The notes: generated by a model from the letters alone, not told the origin. Counted from the first letter of the stretch, positions 46,409 through 55,526 are shown. The stretch: 64,000 nt of DNA from Blastococcus sp. URHD0036 (GCF_000701365.1 NZ_JNIK01000017.1:310001-374000); one strand, 5' to 3'. Numbers and translations: made by a program.

Positions 46409-47911
46409 GTGCGCCGGGCCGAGGCGGCGCTGGCGGACACGACCGTGTGGAGCCGGCTGGGCAGCGCTCTGGACGCGGCGACGACGACCGGCGTGCTGGT
46501 CGCCGTGCTCGGTGGGGTGCTGGCGTCCCTCCGGGAGGACATCGCCGCCCGCCCACCCGCGTCCGGCGGTGTGCTGAGCGGCGCTGCCACCGGCACGCTC
46601 CTCGGGCTGGTGGCCGTGGCCGCGGCGGTCCTCGTGCTCGACCGGCTGGGTCCGGTCAGCGCCACCCCGGCGGCGGCCGCGTGGTGGCTGCCCCTGCCGG
46701 CCTCCCGCCGGGCACTCCTGCGGGGCGAGCTGGTGCGGCTGACCGCCGGGTGCGCCGTCGTGGGGGCGGGACTCGGACTCGTCGGAGCGCTGCTGGGCGA
46801 GGCGACCCCGTCCTCCGTCGCGGGCGGGATCGCCGCCGGCGCGGTCGCGGGCGCGGGCCTGGCCGCGGCGACGTCGGTGCTGCAGGCGCGCGGCGGCGCG
46901 GGCCGCGCCGGCCCGGTTGCCGGCACCGTGCTGGTGGCGAGCGCGACCGTCGCGGCGGTGCTCGCGACGGCCGCCGCGCGCGGGGTCCTGGACGCCCCCG
47001 CGCACGGCCTCTCGCTGGGCGGCGGCGGGTGGGCGCCGCTGGTCCTCGTGCCGCTCGTCGCGGCGCTCGGGGTGGCGGCCGACCGGGGGCTGCCCCGGCT
47101 GCGCACCGGGGAGCTGCGGGTGCTCGGCGGCACCGCCGCGTACGCCGGCGCCTCGGTGCTCTCCCTGGACACGCGAGACCTCGGCCGGGCGTTGGCCGGG
47201 CGGCGCGAGCGGGCCCCCCGCCGGCCGTGGACCTTCGCGGCCGTCCGCAGCCCGTGGCAGGCGCTGGTCGCCGCCGACCTCGCCACGCTGGTCCGCGGCC
47301 GCTGGCAGGCCGGGCAGGTGCTGGTCGGGATCGCGCTGCCCGTCGTCGCCTGCCGCACCCAGGGGCTGAACCAGCTGCCGGTGGTCGTCTGGCTGACCTT
47401 CCTCGTCGGCTGGACGCTCGTCGCCGTCGCCGCCGGCCACCCGTCGCGCCAGGCGCAGGCCGCCCCGGCCGTCGACCGGCTCCTCCCGCTCGGCCCGGCG
47501 CAGGTGACCTGGACGCGCGCGGTCGTGCCGCTGGCCGTGGCCGCGGTCGCGTGCACGCTCACCGGCCTGCTGGTCGGCCTGGGCAGCGGTGCGCCGGGCT
47601 CGTGGACCGCCCTGGCGGCCGCCGGTGCGGCGGGGTGGGCGGCCGCGGCGGTGCGGGGCGCCTACCGGCCGGAGCTGGACTGGGCGGGGCCGGTCATGGC
47701 CACCCCGATGGGTGCGGTGCCGGTCGGTGTGGCGGCCACGCTGCTGCAGGGCCTGGACGTCGCCCTGGTCGCGAGCGTGCCGCTGCTCGTGGCGCTGCTG
47801 GTGGGCGGGGCGCCGTCCGCGTCACTCGTCGGCGTCCAGCTCCTGTGGGCGCTCGCCGTCGGCAGCGGCGGGATCGCGCTGACCGCCCGGCGGCGCTCGA
47901 AGGCCGGCTGA
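46409..47911 (+). CDS. ABC transporter permease (DUF6297-like)
   Basis: Membrane permease of about 500 residues with ten to twelve hydrophobic helices rich in Ala/Val/Leu/Gly and a cytoplasmic basic loop in the middle (RRERAPRRPWTFAAVRSPWQALVAADLATLVRGRW). It works with the preceding ATPase, probably as an exporter. Start is uncertain: GTG 46409 is the first usual start in frame with GGGAGG upstream. A CTG at 46346 overlaps the ATPase stop (CTGA) and would add 21 residues that fit the rest of the protein. I give the conservative one. The function of the family is unknown. Confidence 0.75.
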   Translation: MRRAEAALADTTVWSRLGSALDAATTTGVLVAVLGGVLASLREDIAARPPASGGVLSGAATGTLLGLVAVAAAVLVLDRLGPVSATPAAAAWWLPLPASRRALLRGELVRLTAGCAVVGAGLGLVGALLGEATPSSVAGGIAAGAVAGAGLAAATSVLQARGGAGRAGPVAGTVLVASATVAAVLATAAARGVLDAPAHGLSLGGGGWAPLVLVPLVAALGVAADRGLPRLRTGELRVLGGTAAYAGASVLSLDTRDLGRALAGRRERAPRRPWTFAAVRSPWQALVAADLATLVRGRWQAGQVLVGIALPVVACRTQGLNQLPVVVWLTFLVGWTLVAVAAGHPSRQAQAAPAVDRLLPLGPAQVTWTRAVVPLAVAAVACTLTGLLVGLGSGAPGSWTALAAAGAAGWAAAAVRGAYRPELDWAGPVMATPMGAVPVGVAATLLQGLDVALVASVPLLVALLVGGAPSASLVGVQLLWALAVGSGGIALTARRRSKAG

Positions 47912-47918
47912 GCGACGG

Positions 47919-48800
47919 TCAGCCGGCCAGCCACTCGGGAGTGAGCTCACCGGCCGCGACGACGACCGCCGGGCCGCGCAGCACGGTGGTGTCCGGCCCG
48001 ACGTCGACGGTCAGCCGGCCGCCAGGGACGTCGACCACGACCGTCCCGGCGGACGTGCCCCCGGCCACCAGCGCGGCGTAGGCGGCGGCGCAGGCACCCG
48101 TCCCGCACGAGCGGGTCTCCCCCACACCCCGCTCGTGCACCCGCAGCCGGATGTGCGCGTCGGCCCCCTCGGACGCGGCGCGCAGCACGGTGATCAGCTC
48201 GACGTTCACGCCCTCGGGGAACAGCGCGGCGTCGAACCGCGGAGGGGTGGCGAGGTCGAGCGCGTCGAGGTCGGCGTCGGTGAGGCAGGCCAGGTGCGGG
48301 TTGCCCATCGACACCGCGAGCCCGTCGAACCGCCGGCCGGCCAGCTCGGCCGAGCCGGAGCCGAACTCACGGGCCGGGCCCATGTCGACCCAGTAGACGC
48401 CGTCGGCGCCCGCGCCCACCCGGCGGGGACCGCCCCGCGTGCCGACCCAGACGCCGTCGGTGCAGGCGCTGCGGTCGAGCAGGCCCTCGGTGACCAGGAC
48501 GTGCAGGAACAGCCGGATCCCGTTGCCGCACATCTCGGCCAGCGACCCGTCGGCGTTGCGGTGGTCCATGAACCACTCGCAGCGGGCGAGGTCGTCGCCG
48601 AGCACGGCGGGCGCGTCGGGCACGTGCACGCTGCGCACCACCCGCAGGACGCCGTCCCCGCCGAGGCCGGCGCGGCGCTCGCACAACCGGGCGACCATGG
48701 CGGCGTCCAGCCGGCTCTCCGGCCAGAGGACGCCGTCCGGATCGGGCAGGACGACGAAGTCGTTCTCCGTGCCGTGCCCGATCAGCACCCGGTTGCTCAC
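47919..48800 (-). CDS. dapF: Diaminopimelate epimerase
   Basis: Interconverts L,L- and meso-diaminopimelate for lysine and peptidoglycan synthesis; 293 residues, cytoplasmic. The two catalytic cysteines are in the conserved AEMCGNGIR (near residue 91) and ETRSCGTGACA (near 235). Other family stretches, HGTENDFVVLPDPDG and MGNPHLAC, are present. The GTG start overlaps the miaA stop (GTGA at 48797-48800), so translation is coupled. This miaA-dapF order is widespread in Actinobacteria. Confidence 0.95.
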   Translation of the reverse strand: MSNRVLIGHGTENDFVVLPDPDGVLWPESRLDAAMVARLCERRAGLGGDGVLRVVRSVHVPDAPAVLGDDLARCEWFMDHRNADGSLAEMCGNGIRLFLHVLVTEGLLDRSACTDGVWVGTRGGPRRVGAGADGVYWVDMGPAREFGSGSAELAGRRFDGLAVSMGNPHLACLTDADLDALDLATPPRFDAALFPEGVNVELITVLRAASEGADAHIRLRVHERGVGETRSCGTGACAAAYAALVAGGTSAGTVVVDVPGGRLTVDVGPDTTVLRGPAVVVAAGELTPEWLAG

Positions 48801-49726
48801 GTCCCGATCGTACGGGCGGTGATCGACGCGCCGACCGCGTCGGCCAGGTCGGGGCGGGCCGCGTCGAACCAGGTGGTCGCGACGTCCCGGCGGAACCAGG
48901 ACCGCTGCCGCCGGACGAAGCGCCGGGTGGTCGTGACCGTGCGCTGCCGCGCCTCCTCGGGGCTCAGGACGCCGTCGAGCTGGTCGAGCACCTGCGCGTA
49001 CCCCAGCGCGCGGGAGGCGGTCGGCCCCTCGCGCAGGCCGTCGGCGGCGAGGGCCTCCACCTCGGCGACGAACCCGCTCGCCCACATCCGGTCCACCCGC
49101 GCGGCGATCCGGTCGTCGAGCTCGGCCGGCTCCCGGTCCAGGCCCACGACGACCGCCGGGTAGTGCGGCCGCGGCTCGGGTAGCGACGCGCGGAAGGGAC
49201 CGCCGGTCAGCTGCACGACCTCCAGCGCCCGCACGATCCGCCGTCCGTTGCCCGGCAGGATCGCCGCGGCGGCCGCCGGGTCCACGGTGGCCAGCCGCGC
49301 GTGCAGCGCGGCGGGGCCGACGTCGGCCAGCTCGGCCTCCAGCCGCGCCCGCAGCTCCGGATCGGTGCCGGGGAAGTCCAGCTCGTCGAGGACGGCGCGC
49401 ACGTACAGGCCCGAGCCACCCACCAGCAGCGGCACCACCCCGACCGCCCGCAGCCGGTCCACCTCCGCCCGGGCGCGCCGGCGGTACTCGGCGACCGACG
49501 CCGGCTGCCGCACGTGCCACAGGTCCAGCAGGTGGTGCGGCACGCCGTCCCGCTCCGTCGCGTCGGGCTTGGCGGTGCCGATGTCCATGCCGCGGTAGAG
49601 CTGCATGGAGTCGGCGTTGACCACCTCGCCGCCCAGCCGGTGCGCCAGCGCCACCGCCAGCGCGGTCTTGCCGGTCGCGGTCGGACCCACGACGGCCACG
49701 ACGGGCGGCGGGGCCGCAGGGGTCAC
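48797..49726 (-). CDS. miaA: tRNA dimethylallyltransferase
   Basis: Adds a dimethylallyl group to A37 of tRNAs reading UNN codons, the substrate step for MiaB; 309 residues. The P-loop GPTATGKT is at 14-21, NADSMQLYRGMDIGTAKP at about 38-55, and the family segments PGNGRRIVRALEV and ASRALGYAQVLDQLDG follow. The C-terminal RQRSWFRRD is usual for the family. The GTG start overlaps the stop of the LigB-like gene (GTGA at 49723-49726). miaB lies about 3.5 kb away, as in other actinobacteria. Confidence 0.95.
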   Translation of the reverse strand: MTPAAPPPVVAVVGPTATGKTALAVALAHRLGGEVVNADSMQLYRGMDIGTAKPDATERDGVPHHLLDLWHVRQPASVAEYRRRARAEVDRLRAVGVVPLLVGGSGLYVRAVLDELDFPGTDPELRARLEAELADVGPAALHARLATVDPAAAAAILPGNGRRIVRALEVVQLTGGPFRASLPEPRPHYPAVVVGLDREPAELDDRIAARVDRMWASGFVAEVEALAADGLREGPTASRALGYAQVLDQLDGVLSPEEARQRTVTTTRRFVRRQRSWFRRDVATTWFDAARPDLADAVGASITARTIGT

Positions 49727-50454
49727 GGTGCCGTCCGGTCGGCCGACCAGGAGGCGACCAGGTAGCCCACGCCGAACGGCGCCTCGTCGAGGCGGAGCTC
49801 GGCGACGACGGGGCGACCGGCCAGCGCCCGGCCGACGGCCCGCCACACCGGGACGCCGGCGGCCAGCAGCCGCTCCCCCTCCGCGGCGTCGAGGGCGGCG
49901 AGGCCGGCAGCGTCCCCGGCGGCGAGCGCGGCCGCGACCGCGGCGTCGAACGGCTCGGCGGCGTCGTCGAGGTAGCCGGGCGCCTTGACGCTGCGGCGGG
50001 CCGACCCGTCGCCGAGGGCGAGCACCCCCACCCCTCCGGGCAGGCCGGCCAGGGCCTCGTCGAGGTCGCCGGGGCCGACGCCGAGCCGCAGCCCCGACCA
50101 GCCGGCCTCGTCCAGCAGCCAGGCGCCGACGGTCAGGGCGAGCGGCGTGCGCCGTCCGCCGGGCCGGACCCCGCCGGCGAACGGCACCTCCAGGTCGACG
50201 CCGACGCCGCGCAGGTCCCCGGCGTCGCCCGGGCCGTACCGGCCGGTGCCGCCCGGCCCGACGACGACGACGGCCTCCGGTCCCGTCGCGAGCAGCGCCT
50301 CGACGGCTTCGGCACAGGCGCGCCGCAGCGCCGTCGTCTCCGGTGTGGCCCGCCCCTCGACCGCGGGGAGGAGCAGCGGCGGGCACGGGCAGAAGGCGAC
50401 CGACAGCGGCGCGGACGGGGCCGCAGGGGAGGAACCGGCCTGATCAGTCGTCAC
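49723..50454 (-). CDS. Class III extradiol dioxygenase-like (LigB fold) protein
   Basis: Protein of 243 residues like the uncharacterised LigB-fold protein encoded beside miaA in many actinobacteria. The N-terminal motif, normally CPHPPLL with a metal-binding histidine, reads FCPCPPLLLP here, so a cysteine replaces that histidine. The later strand VVVVGPGGTGRYGPGD is in the expected place. The C-terminal half is Ala/Gly/Asp-rich. If the reading is right, it is unlikely to be an ordinary iron dioxygenase. It overlaps miaA by four bases and is divergent from the DUF349 gene. Start at GTG 50454 has a weak site. Confidence 0.75.
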   Translation of the reverse strand: MTTDQAGSSPAAPSAPLSVAFCPCPPLLLPAVEGRATPETTALRRACAEAVEALLATGPEAVVVVGPGGTGRYGPGDAGDLRGVGVDLEVPFAGGVRPGGRRTPLALTVGAWLLDEAGWSGLRLGVGPGDLDEALAGLPGGVGVLALGDGSARRSVKAPGYLDDAAEPFDAAVAAALAAGDAAGLAALDAAEGERLLAAGVPVWRAVGRALAGRPVVAELRLDEAPFGVGYLVASWSADRTAP

Positions 50455-50494
50455 GTCAGCAGTGTCGCCGATGCGACGTGGGACACTGCGGTGC

Positions 50495-52123
50495 GTGTCG
50501 AGCACGGAGAGCACCGTAGACGGTTCGCAGCAGGTCCCCCCGCCCGCCGAGGCCGGTGAGCCGGCTCGTTCCGAGGCCGTCGCGCCCGAGGCCGGGACCG
50601 CGGCCGCACCCAGTCCGGAGGACGCCGGACTGGCCGATCCGACGGGCGCGGAGCAGGTCCCCGCGGAGCCGGTTCCCGCTGAGCCGGCGGCCGAGGAGCC
50701 GGTCTCCGAGGAGCCGGTGAGCGAGGAGCCGACGGCCGCCGAGCCGGTCTCCGCGGAGCCGGCGGCCGCCGAGCCGGGAACGGAGGAGCCGGTGACCCCG
50801 GGTCCCCTCCCGGAGGAGGCCGCTGCCGTCGTCGCCGCCCCGCCGGCGCCCGGTTCGGTCCCCCCGCACCCCGTCGGCGACAGCTCGGCCGCTCCGGTCA
50901 CGGCCCCCGCCTCGGACCCCACCCTCTGGGGCCGGGTCGACGAGGAGGGCACCGTCTACGTCCGCACCGCCGAGGGCGAGCGCGCCGTCGGCTCCTGGCA
51001 GGCCGGGGAGCCGGCCGCGGGGCTGGCGCACTTCGGACGCCGGTACGACGACCTCGCCACCGAGGTGGGACTGCTCGAGGCCCGCCTCAAGGCCCACACC
51101 GGCAACCCCGGCGAGATCAAGACCAAGGCGACCGCGCTCGCCGAGCAGATCCCCACCGCGACCGCGGTCGGCGACCTCGACGGTCTCGCCGCCCGAGCCC
51201 GCGCCATCCTGGAGACGGCGGAGGCGGCGGCCGCCGAGTACCGCGCGGAGAAGGCCGCCCAGCGGACGGTGCAGATCGCGCGCAAGGAGGCGCTGGCCGT
51301 CGAGGCGGAGCAGATCGCCGCCGAGTCCACCGCGTGGAAGGCCGCCGGCGACCGGCTCAAGGCCATCGTCGAGGAGTGGAAGACCATCCGGGGCATCGAC
51401 CGGAAGACCGACGAGGCGCTGTGGCAGCGCTTCGCCGCCGCCCGCGACGCCTTCGGCCGGCGCCGGGGCGCGCACTTCGCCTCCCTCGACGCGCAGCGCG
51501 GTGAGGCCCGCGCGGCCAAGCAGGAGCTGATCGCCGAGGCGCAGAAGCTGTCGACCTCCACCGAGTGGGGGCCGACCAGCGCGGCGATGCGGTCGCTGAT
51601 GGACCGCTGGAAGGCCGTTCCCCGCACCGGACGCGACGGCGACGACGACCTGTGGAAGCAGTTCCGCGCCGCCCAGGACGTCTTCTTCGCCGCCCGCACC
51701 GAGTCCGACAAGGCCCGCACCAGCGAGGAGCTGGCCAACCAGCAGGCCAAGGAGGAACTGCTGGCCGAGGCGGAGAAGCTCGACCCGGGCAAGGACCTCC
51801 GCGGTGCCCAGAACGCGCTGCGCAAGATCCAGGAGCGCTACGACGCGATCGGGCACGTGCCGCGCGGCGCGATGCGCACCCTCGAGGACCGCATGCAGGC
51901 CGTCGAGCAGAAGGTCCGCGGCGCCGCCGACGCCGGCCGCGTCCGCACCGCGCCGGAGAACCCGATGGTCACCTCGATGCGGGCCGCGGTCGCCAAGGCC
52001 GAGGACCAGCTGGCCAAGGCCGAGGCCGCCGGGGACCAGCGGCGGATCGACGAGGCGAAGGCCAACCTGGCCACCCGCCAGGAGTGGCTGGCCGAGGCGG
52101 AGAAGTCCGCCGCGCGCCGCTGA
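50495..52123 (+). CDS. DUF349 repeat protein
   Basis: Protein of about 542 residues. The first 140 are a Pro/Glu/Ala/Ser-rich disordered region made of repeated EEPV-type units. From about residue 155 onwards are successive DUF349 helical repeats (W-G-RV-D-EGTVYVRTAEGERAVGSW; KAIVEEWKTIRG; LMDRWKAVPRTGRDGDDDLWKQFRAAQDVFF; NALRKIQERYDAIGHVP), forming a long coiled-coil-like rod, and the last 60 residues are helical. Function is not established for the family. Start is uncertain among GTG 50495 and ATG 50471; a GACACT -10-like hexamer seven bases before 50495 favours the former. Confidence 0.82.
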   Translation: MSSTESTVDGSQQVPPPAEAGEPARSEAVAPEAGTAAAPSPEDAGLADPTGAEQVPAEPVPAEPAAEEPVSEEPVSEEPTAAEPVSAEPAAAEPGTEEPVTPGPLPEEAAAVVAAPPAPGSVPPHPVGDSSAAPVTAPASDPTLWGRVDEEGTVYVRTAEGERAVGSWQAGEPAAGLAHFGRRYDDLATEVGLLEARLKAHTGNPGEIKTKATALAEQIPTATAVGDLDGLAARARAILETAEAAAAEYRAEKAAQRTVQIARKEALAVEAEQIAAESTAWKAAGDRLKAIVEEWKTIRGIDRKTDEALWQRFAAARDAFGRRRGAHFASLDAQRGEARAAKQELIAEAQKLSTSTEWGPTSAAMRSLMDRWKAVPRTGRDGDDDLWKQFRAAQDVFFAARTESDKARTSEELANQQAKEELLAEAEKLDPGKDLRGAQNALRKIQERYDAIGHVPRGAMRTLEDRMQAVEQKVRGAADAGRVRTAPENPMVTSMRAAVAKAEDQLAKAEAAGDQRRIDEAKANLATRQEWLAEAEKSAARR

Positions 52124-52142
52124 GCTGGGTCAGCATCGAGGC

Positions 52143-52195
52143 ATAGGAGGCTCTCCCCACGTTCTGGCCGCCCTAACGTGGGGATTGCTTCCTAT
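52143..52195. terminator. Composite hairpin between DUF349 gene and miaB
   Basis: Outer stem 52143-52150 with 52188-52195 (8 pairs, one G-T), a four-by-four internal loop, then an inner stem CCCCACGTT (52155-52163) with AACGTGGGG (52175-52183) and an 11-base loop. It lies between convergent stops and probably terminates both. Confidence 0.8.
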
Positions 52196-52210
52196 ACCTG
52201 GCGTGGCGCC

Positions 52211-53692
52211 TCAGCAGCCGGTGGACACCGGGAGCGGGTCGGGGACGCCGATCCGCGGCATGCCCAGCGAGACGCCCGGGGTGGTCGGCCGGGTGCCTGC
52301 CTCGTGCGCGTCGCCGGCTCGCGTGCGCCGGTGGGACAGCAGGGCGCAGTCCGCGACGAGGAAGTGCGGCTTGGCGTCGGTGACCACGGTCTCGACGACG
52401 TCGCCCGGACGGACACCGGCCGTGGACGTGAAGTGCACCAGGCGGCCGTCGCGGGCGCGGCCGGACGACCGTCCGGTGGCGGCGTCCTTGCTGCCCTCGC
52501 CCGCGGCCACCAGCAGCTCGACGGTGCGGCCGACCTGTGCCCGGTTCTCGGCCCAGCTGATCTCGTCCTGCAGGGCGGTCAGCCGCAGGTAGCGCTCCTG
52601 GACGACCTCCTTGGGCAGCTGGCCGTCCATCGTGGCGGCGGGCGTGCCGGGGCGCTTGGAGTACTGGAAGGTGAAGGCGCTGGCGAAGCGGGCCTGCCGG
52701 ACGACCTCGAGCGTCTGCTCGAAGTCGGCCTCGGTCTCGCCGGGGAAGCCGACGATGATGTCGGTGGTGATCGCCGCGTCGGGCATCGCGGCCCGCACCC
52801 GGTCGATGATCCCGAGGTAGCGGTCCTGCCGGTAGCCGCGGCGCATGCGCCGCAGGACGTCGTCCGACCCGGACTGCAGCGGCATGTGCAGCTGGTGGCA
52901 CACCGCCGGCGTCCCGGCCATGGCCTCGATGACGTCGTCGGTGAACTCGCGCGGATGCGGGCTGGTGAACCGCACCCGCTCCAGGCCGTCGATCGCACCC
53001 GTCGCGCGCAGCAGGTCGGCGAAGGCGCCGCGGTCGCGGAACTCCACGCCGTAGGCGTTGACGTTCTGGCCGAGCAGCGTCACCTCGAGCACGCCCTGGT
53101 CGACCAGGGCCTGCACCTCGGCCAGGATCTCGCCGGGACGGCGGTCCTTCTCCTTGCCGCGCAGCGCCGGGACGATGCAGAACGTGCAGGTGTTGTTGCA
53201 GCCGACGCTGATCGACACCCAGCCGGCGTAGGCCGAGTCCCGCTTGGCCGGCAGCGTGGAGGGGAAGACCTCGAGCGACTCGACGATCTCGACCTGCGCC
53301 TCGGCGTTGTGCCGGGCCCGCTCGAGCAGCGCCGGCAGCGACCCGACGTTGTGGGTGCCGAACACCACGTCCACCCACGGCGCCCGCCGCACGATCTCGC
53401 CACGGTCCTTCTGGGCGAGGCAGCCGCCGACGGCGATCTGCATCCCCGGCCGGGCGTCCTTCACCGGCCGGAGGTGGCCGAGGTTGCCGTAGAGCCGGTT
53501 GTCGGCGTTCTCGCGGACGGCGCAGGTGTTGAGCACGACGACGTCGGCGTCCTCGTCCTCCGGGGCGGCGGTGTAGCCCGCCGCCTCCAGGAGGCCGGAG
53601 AGCCGCTCGGAGTCGTGCACGTTCATCTGGCAGCCGTACGTGCGCACCCGGTAGGTGCGGGTGCTCGTGGGGGCCGTGGTTGCGCTGTCCAT
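52211..53692 (-). CDS. miaB: tRNA-2-methylthio-N6-dimethylallyladenosine synthase
   Basis: Radical-SAM methylthiotransferase acting on dimethylallyl-A37 of tRNA, 493 residues. The N-terminal UPF0004 domain holds the auxiliary-cluster cysteines ([23 protein letters not shown]). The radical-SAM CxxxCxxC is CNNTCTFC near residue 165. A TRAM domain ([33 protein letters not shown]...[12 protein letters not shown]) closes the protein, followed by a 50-residue tail. A TACCCT hexamer lies ten bases before the ATG. It works on the product of MiaA, encoded nearby. Confidence 0.95.
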   Translation of the reverse strand: MDSATTAPTSTRTYRVRTYGCQMNVHDSERLSGLLEAAGYTAAPEDEDADVVVLNTCAVRENADNRLYGNLGHLRPVKDARPGMQIAVGGCLAQKDRGEIVRRAPWVDVVFGTHNVGSLPALLERARHNAEAQVEIVESLEVFPSTLPAKRDSAYAGWVSISVGCNNTCTFCIVPALRGKEKDRRPGEILAEVQALVDQGVLEVTLLGQNVNAYGVEFRDRGAFADLLRATGAIDGLERVRFTSPHPREFTDDVIEAMAGTPAVCHQLHMPLQSGSDDVLRRMRRGYRQDRYLGIIDRVRAAMPDAAITTDIIVGFPGETEADFEQTLEVVRQARFASAFTFQYSKRPGTPAATMDGQLPKEVVQERYLRLTALQDEISWAENRAQVGRTVELLVAAGEGSKDAATGRSSGRARDGRLVHFTSTAGVRPGDVVETVVTDAKPHFLVADCALLSHRRTRAGDAHEAGTRPTTPGVSLGMPRIGVPDPLPVSTGC

Positions 53693-53732
53693 GTCGCCGA
53701 CGAGGGTACGGCGCGATCCCGGCCGGCCGAGT

Positions 53733-53750
53733 CGTTACCGCTTCGTAACG
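53733..53750. promoter_or_regulatory. Inverted repeat CGTTAC-N6-GTAACG upstream of the glu operon
   Basis: A perfect 6-bp inverted repeat with six bases between lies 45-62 bases upstream of the gluA start and 41 bases from miaB. It is the most regular element in the divergent gap and a candidate operator for the glutamate importer. Confidence 0.5.
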
Positions 53751-53781
53751 GCATCGGTCACCCGGGGTGATGGCGGACCCC

Positions 53782-53787
53782 TAGGGT
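53782..53787 (+). promoter_or_regulatory. -10 element TAGGGT, leaderless start of gluA
   Basis: TAGGGT ends seven bases before the GTG at 53795. The GGAG in the gap is too close to the GTG to be a normal ribosome-binding site, so transcription probably starts at the start codon. Confidence 0.55.
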
Positions 53788-53794
53788 CCGGAGT

Positions 53795-54550
53795 GTGACC
53801 GGCCCCACAGTCGAGCGTCCGCTCGTCCAGCTCACCGGCGTGCAGAAGTGGTTCGGCGACCTGCACGTGCTGCAGGACGTCGACCTGTCGATCGACGCGG
53901 GCGAGGTCGTGGTCGTCATCGGCCCCTCCGGCTCGGGCAAGTCGACGCTGTGCCGCGCCATCAACCGCCTGGAACCCATCCAGGAGGGCGAGATCCGGAT
54001 CGACGGGGAGCTGCTGCCGGAGGAGGGCAAGGCGCTGGCCCGCCTGCGGGCCGACGTCGGGATGGTGTTCCAGAGCTTCAACCTCTTCGCGCACAAGACC
54101 GTGCTGCAGAACGTCACGCTCGGCCCGGTCAAGGTGCGTCGCAGGTCCAAGTCCCAGGCAGAGGAGCGGGCCCGCGAGCTGCTGGACCGGGTGGGGGTCG
54201 GCAACCAGGCCGACAAGTACCCCGCACAGCTGTCCGGCGGTCAGCAGCAGCGGGTGGCCATCGCGCGCGCCCTGGCGATGGACCCCAAGGTGATGCTCTT
54301 CGACGAGCCCACCTCGGCGCTGGACCCCGAGATGATCAACGAGGTCCTCGACGTCATGACCGCGCTGGCGCGCGACGGCATGACCATGGTCGTCGTCACC
54401 CACGAGATGGGCTTCGCCCGCCGCGCGGCCAACCGCGTCGTGTTCATGGACGGCGGCCGGATCGTCGAGGCCGCCGAACCGGAGACCTTCTTCACCCGGC
54501 CGACGTCGGACCGCGCGAAGGACTTCCTCTCCAAGATCCTCACCCACTGA
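53795..54550 (+). CDS. gluA: Glutamate-type amino acid ABC transporter ATPase
   Basis: ATPase of a polar amino acid importer, 251 residues. Walker [10 protein letters not shown] at 43-51, Q-loop [16 protein letters not shown], signature [15 protein letters not shown], Walker [12 protein letters not shown] and H-loop VTHEMGF are all intact and very close to GluA of corynebacteria. It is the first of four genes in the order ATPase, binding protein, permease, permease, which is the gluABCD arrangement. Glutamate is the most likely substrate by this arrangement, but glutamine or aspartate cannot be excluded. Confidence 0.9.
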   Translation: MTGPTVERPLVQLTGVQKWFGDLHVLQDVDLSIDAGEVVVVIGPSGSGKSTLCRAINRLEPIQEGEIRIDGELLPEEGKALARLRADVGMVFQSFNLFAHKTVLQNVTLGPVKVRRRSKSQAEERARELLDRVGVGNQADKYPAQLSGGQQQRVAIARALAMDPKVMLFDEPTSALDPEMINEVLDVMTALARDGMTMVVVTHEMGFARRAANRVVFMDGGRIVEAAEPETFFTRPTSDRAKDFLSKILTH

Positions 54551-54579
54551 CCTCGCCCTGATCCGAGAGGAGCACGTCC

Positions 54580-55482
54580 ATGAGGTTCCGCCGCACGACG
54601 ACCGCCGTGACCGTCGCGATCGCCGCCCTCGCCCTCGCCGCCTGCGGTGACGACGGGGACGACGGCGGGAGCAGCGGCAGCTCCGCCGAGCCCTCCGTCG
54701 CCGAGACCCCGGACTTCGAGGCCGGCACCACGATGGCGCGGCTGGCCGACCAGGGCACGATCCGCGTCGGCACCAAGTTCGACCAGCCCGGCTTCGGCCT
54801 GGAGAACCTGGACGGCGACGTCGAGGGGTTCGACGTCGAGGTCGCGAAGATCATCGCCGGCGCCCTCGGCATCGAGGAGGGCGACATCGAGTTCGTCCAG
54901 ACCCCGTCGGCCGTCCGCGAGGAGGTCCTCGAGGGCGGTGAGGTCGACATGGTGGTCGCGACGTACACCATCAACGACGCCCGCCGGGAGCGGATCTCCT
55001 TCGCCGGCCCCTACTACGAGGCCGGCCAGCAGATCATGGTGGCCTCGGACAACGACGACATCACCGGGCCGGACTCCCTCGCGGACAACCCCGACGCGAA
55101 GGTCTGCTCCGTGACCGGCTCGACGCCGTCGGAGAACATCCGCGAGTACCTCGCCAGCGACGACCAGCTGGTGCTCTTCGACGAGTACTCCCAGTGCGCC
55201 GACGCCCTGGGCAACGGGCAGGTCGACGCCGTCACCACCGACAACGTGATCCTGCTGGGCTTCGTGTCGGAGTCCGACGGGGAGTTCAAGCTGGTCGGCG
55301 AGCAGTTCACCGAGGAGCCTTACGGCATCGGCATCCCGAAGGGCGACGTCGCCTTCTGCGAGTTCATCAACCAGACGCTCGCCGACAACGAGGACGCCTA
55401 CGTCGCGGCCTGGGAGAGCACGGCCGGCCAGGTCGAGGGCACCGAGACACCGTCGCTGCCCGAGCCGCAGCCCTGCTCCTGA
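54580..55482 (+). CDS. gluB: Glutamate-binding lipoprotein
   Basis: Substrate-binding protein of the SBP_bac_3 family, 300 residues, anchored outside the membrane. The signal ends in LALAAC with lipobox Cys22, followed by an acidic/serine linker. The binding core reads IRVGTKFDQPGFGLENLDGDVEGFDVEVAKIIAGALG, with DMVVATYTINDARRERISFAGPYYEAGQQIMV near 125-155, as in glutamate-binding proteins. GAGAGGAG precedes the ATG. A perfect 32-base palindrome after its stop separates it from the permease genes. Confidence 0.9.
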   Translation: MRFRRTTTAVTVAIAALALAACGDDGDDGGSSGSSAEPSVAETPDFEAGTTMARLADQGTIRVGTKFDQPGFGLENLDGDVEGFDVEVAKIIAGALGIEEGDIEFVQTPSAVREEVLEGGEVDMVVATYTINDARRERISFAGPYYEAGQQIMVASDNDDITGPDSLADNPDAKVCSVTGSTPSENIREYLASDDQLVLFDEYSQCADALGNGQVDAVTTDNVILLGFVSESDGEFKLVGEQFTEEPYGIGIPKGDVAFCEFINQTLADNEDAYVAAWESTAGQVEGTETPSLPEPQPCS

Positions 55483-55494
55483 CGTCCTGACGTA

Positions 55495-55526
55495 CCCGGG
55501 CCGGCCGCCGCGGCGGCCGGCCCGGG
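55495..55526. terminator. 32-base perfect palindrome inside the glu operon
   Basis: Sixteen bases (CCCGGGCCGGCCGCCG) followed directly by their complement, starting 13 bases after the gluB stop and 43 before gluC. Within an operon this is likely a partial terminator or 3' stabiliser, giving more binding protein than permease. Confidence 0.75.

Noticed and set aside
45967-47562. A 531-codon minus-strand frame opposite the ABC pair
   Set aside because: Antisense to recognisable ATPase and permease sequence.
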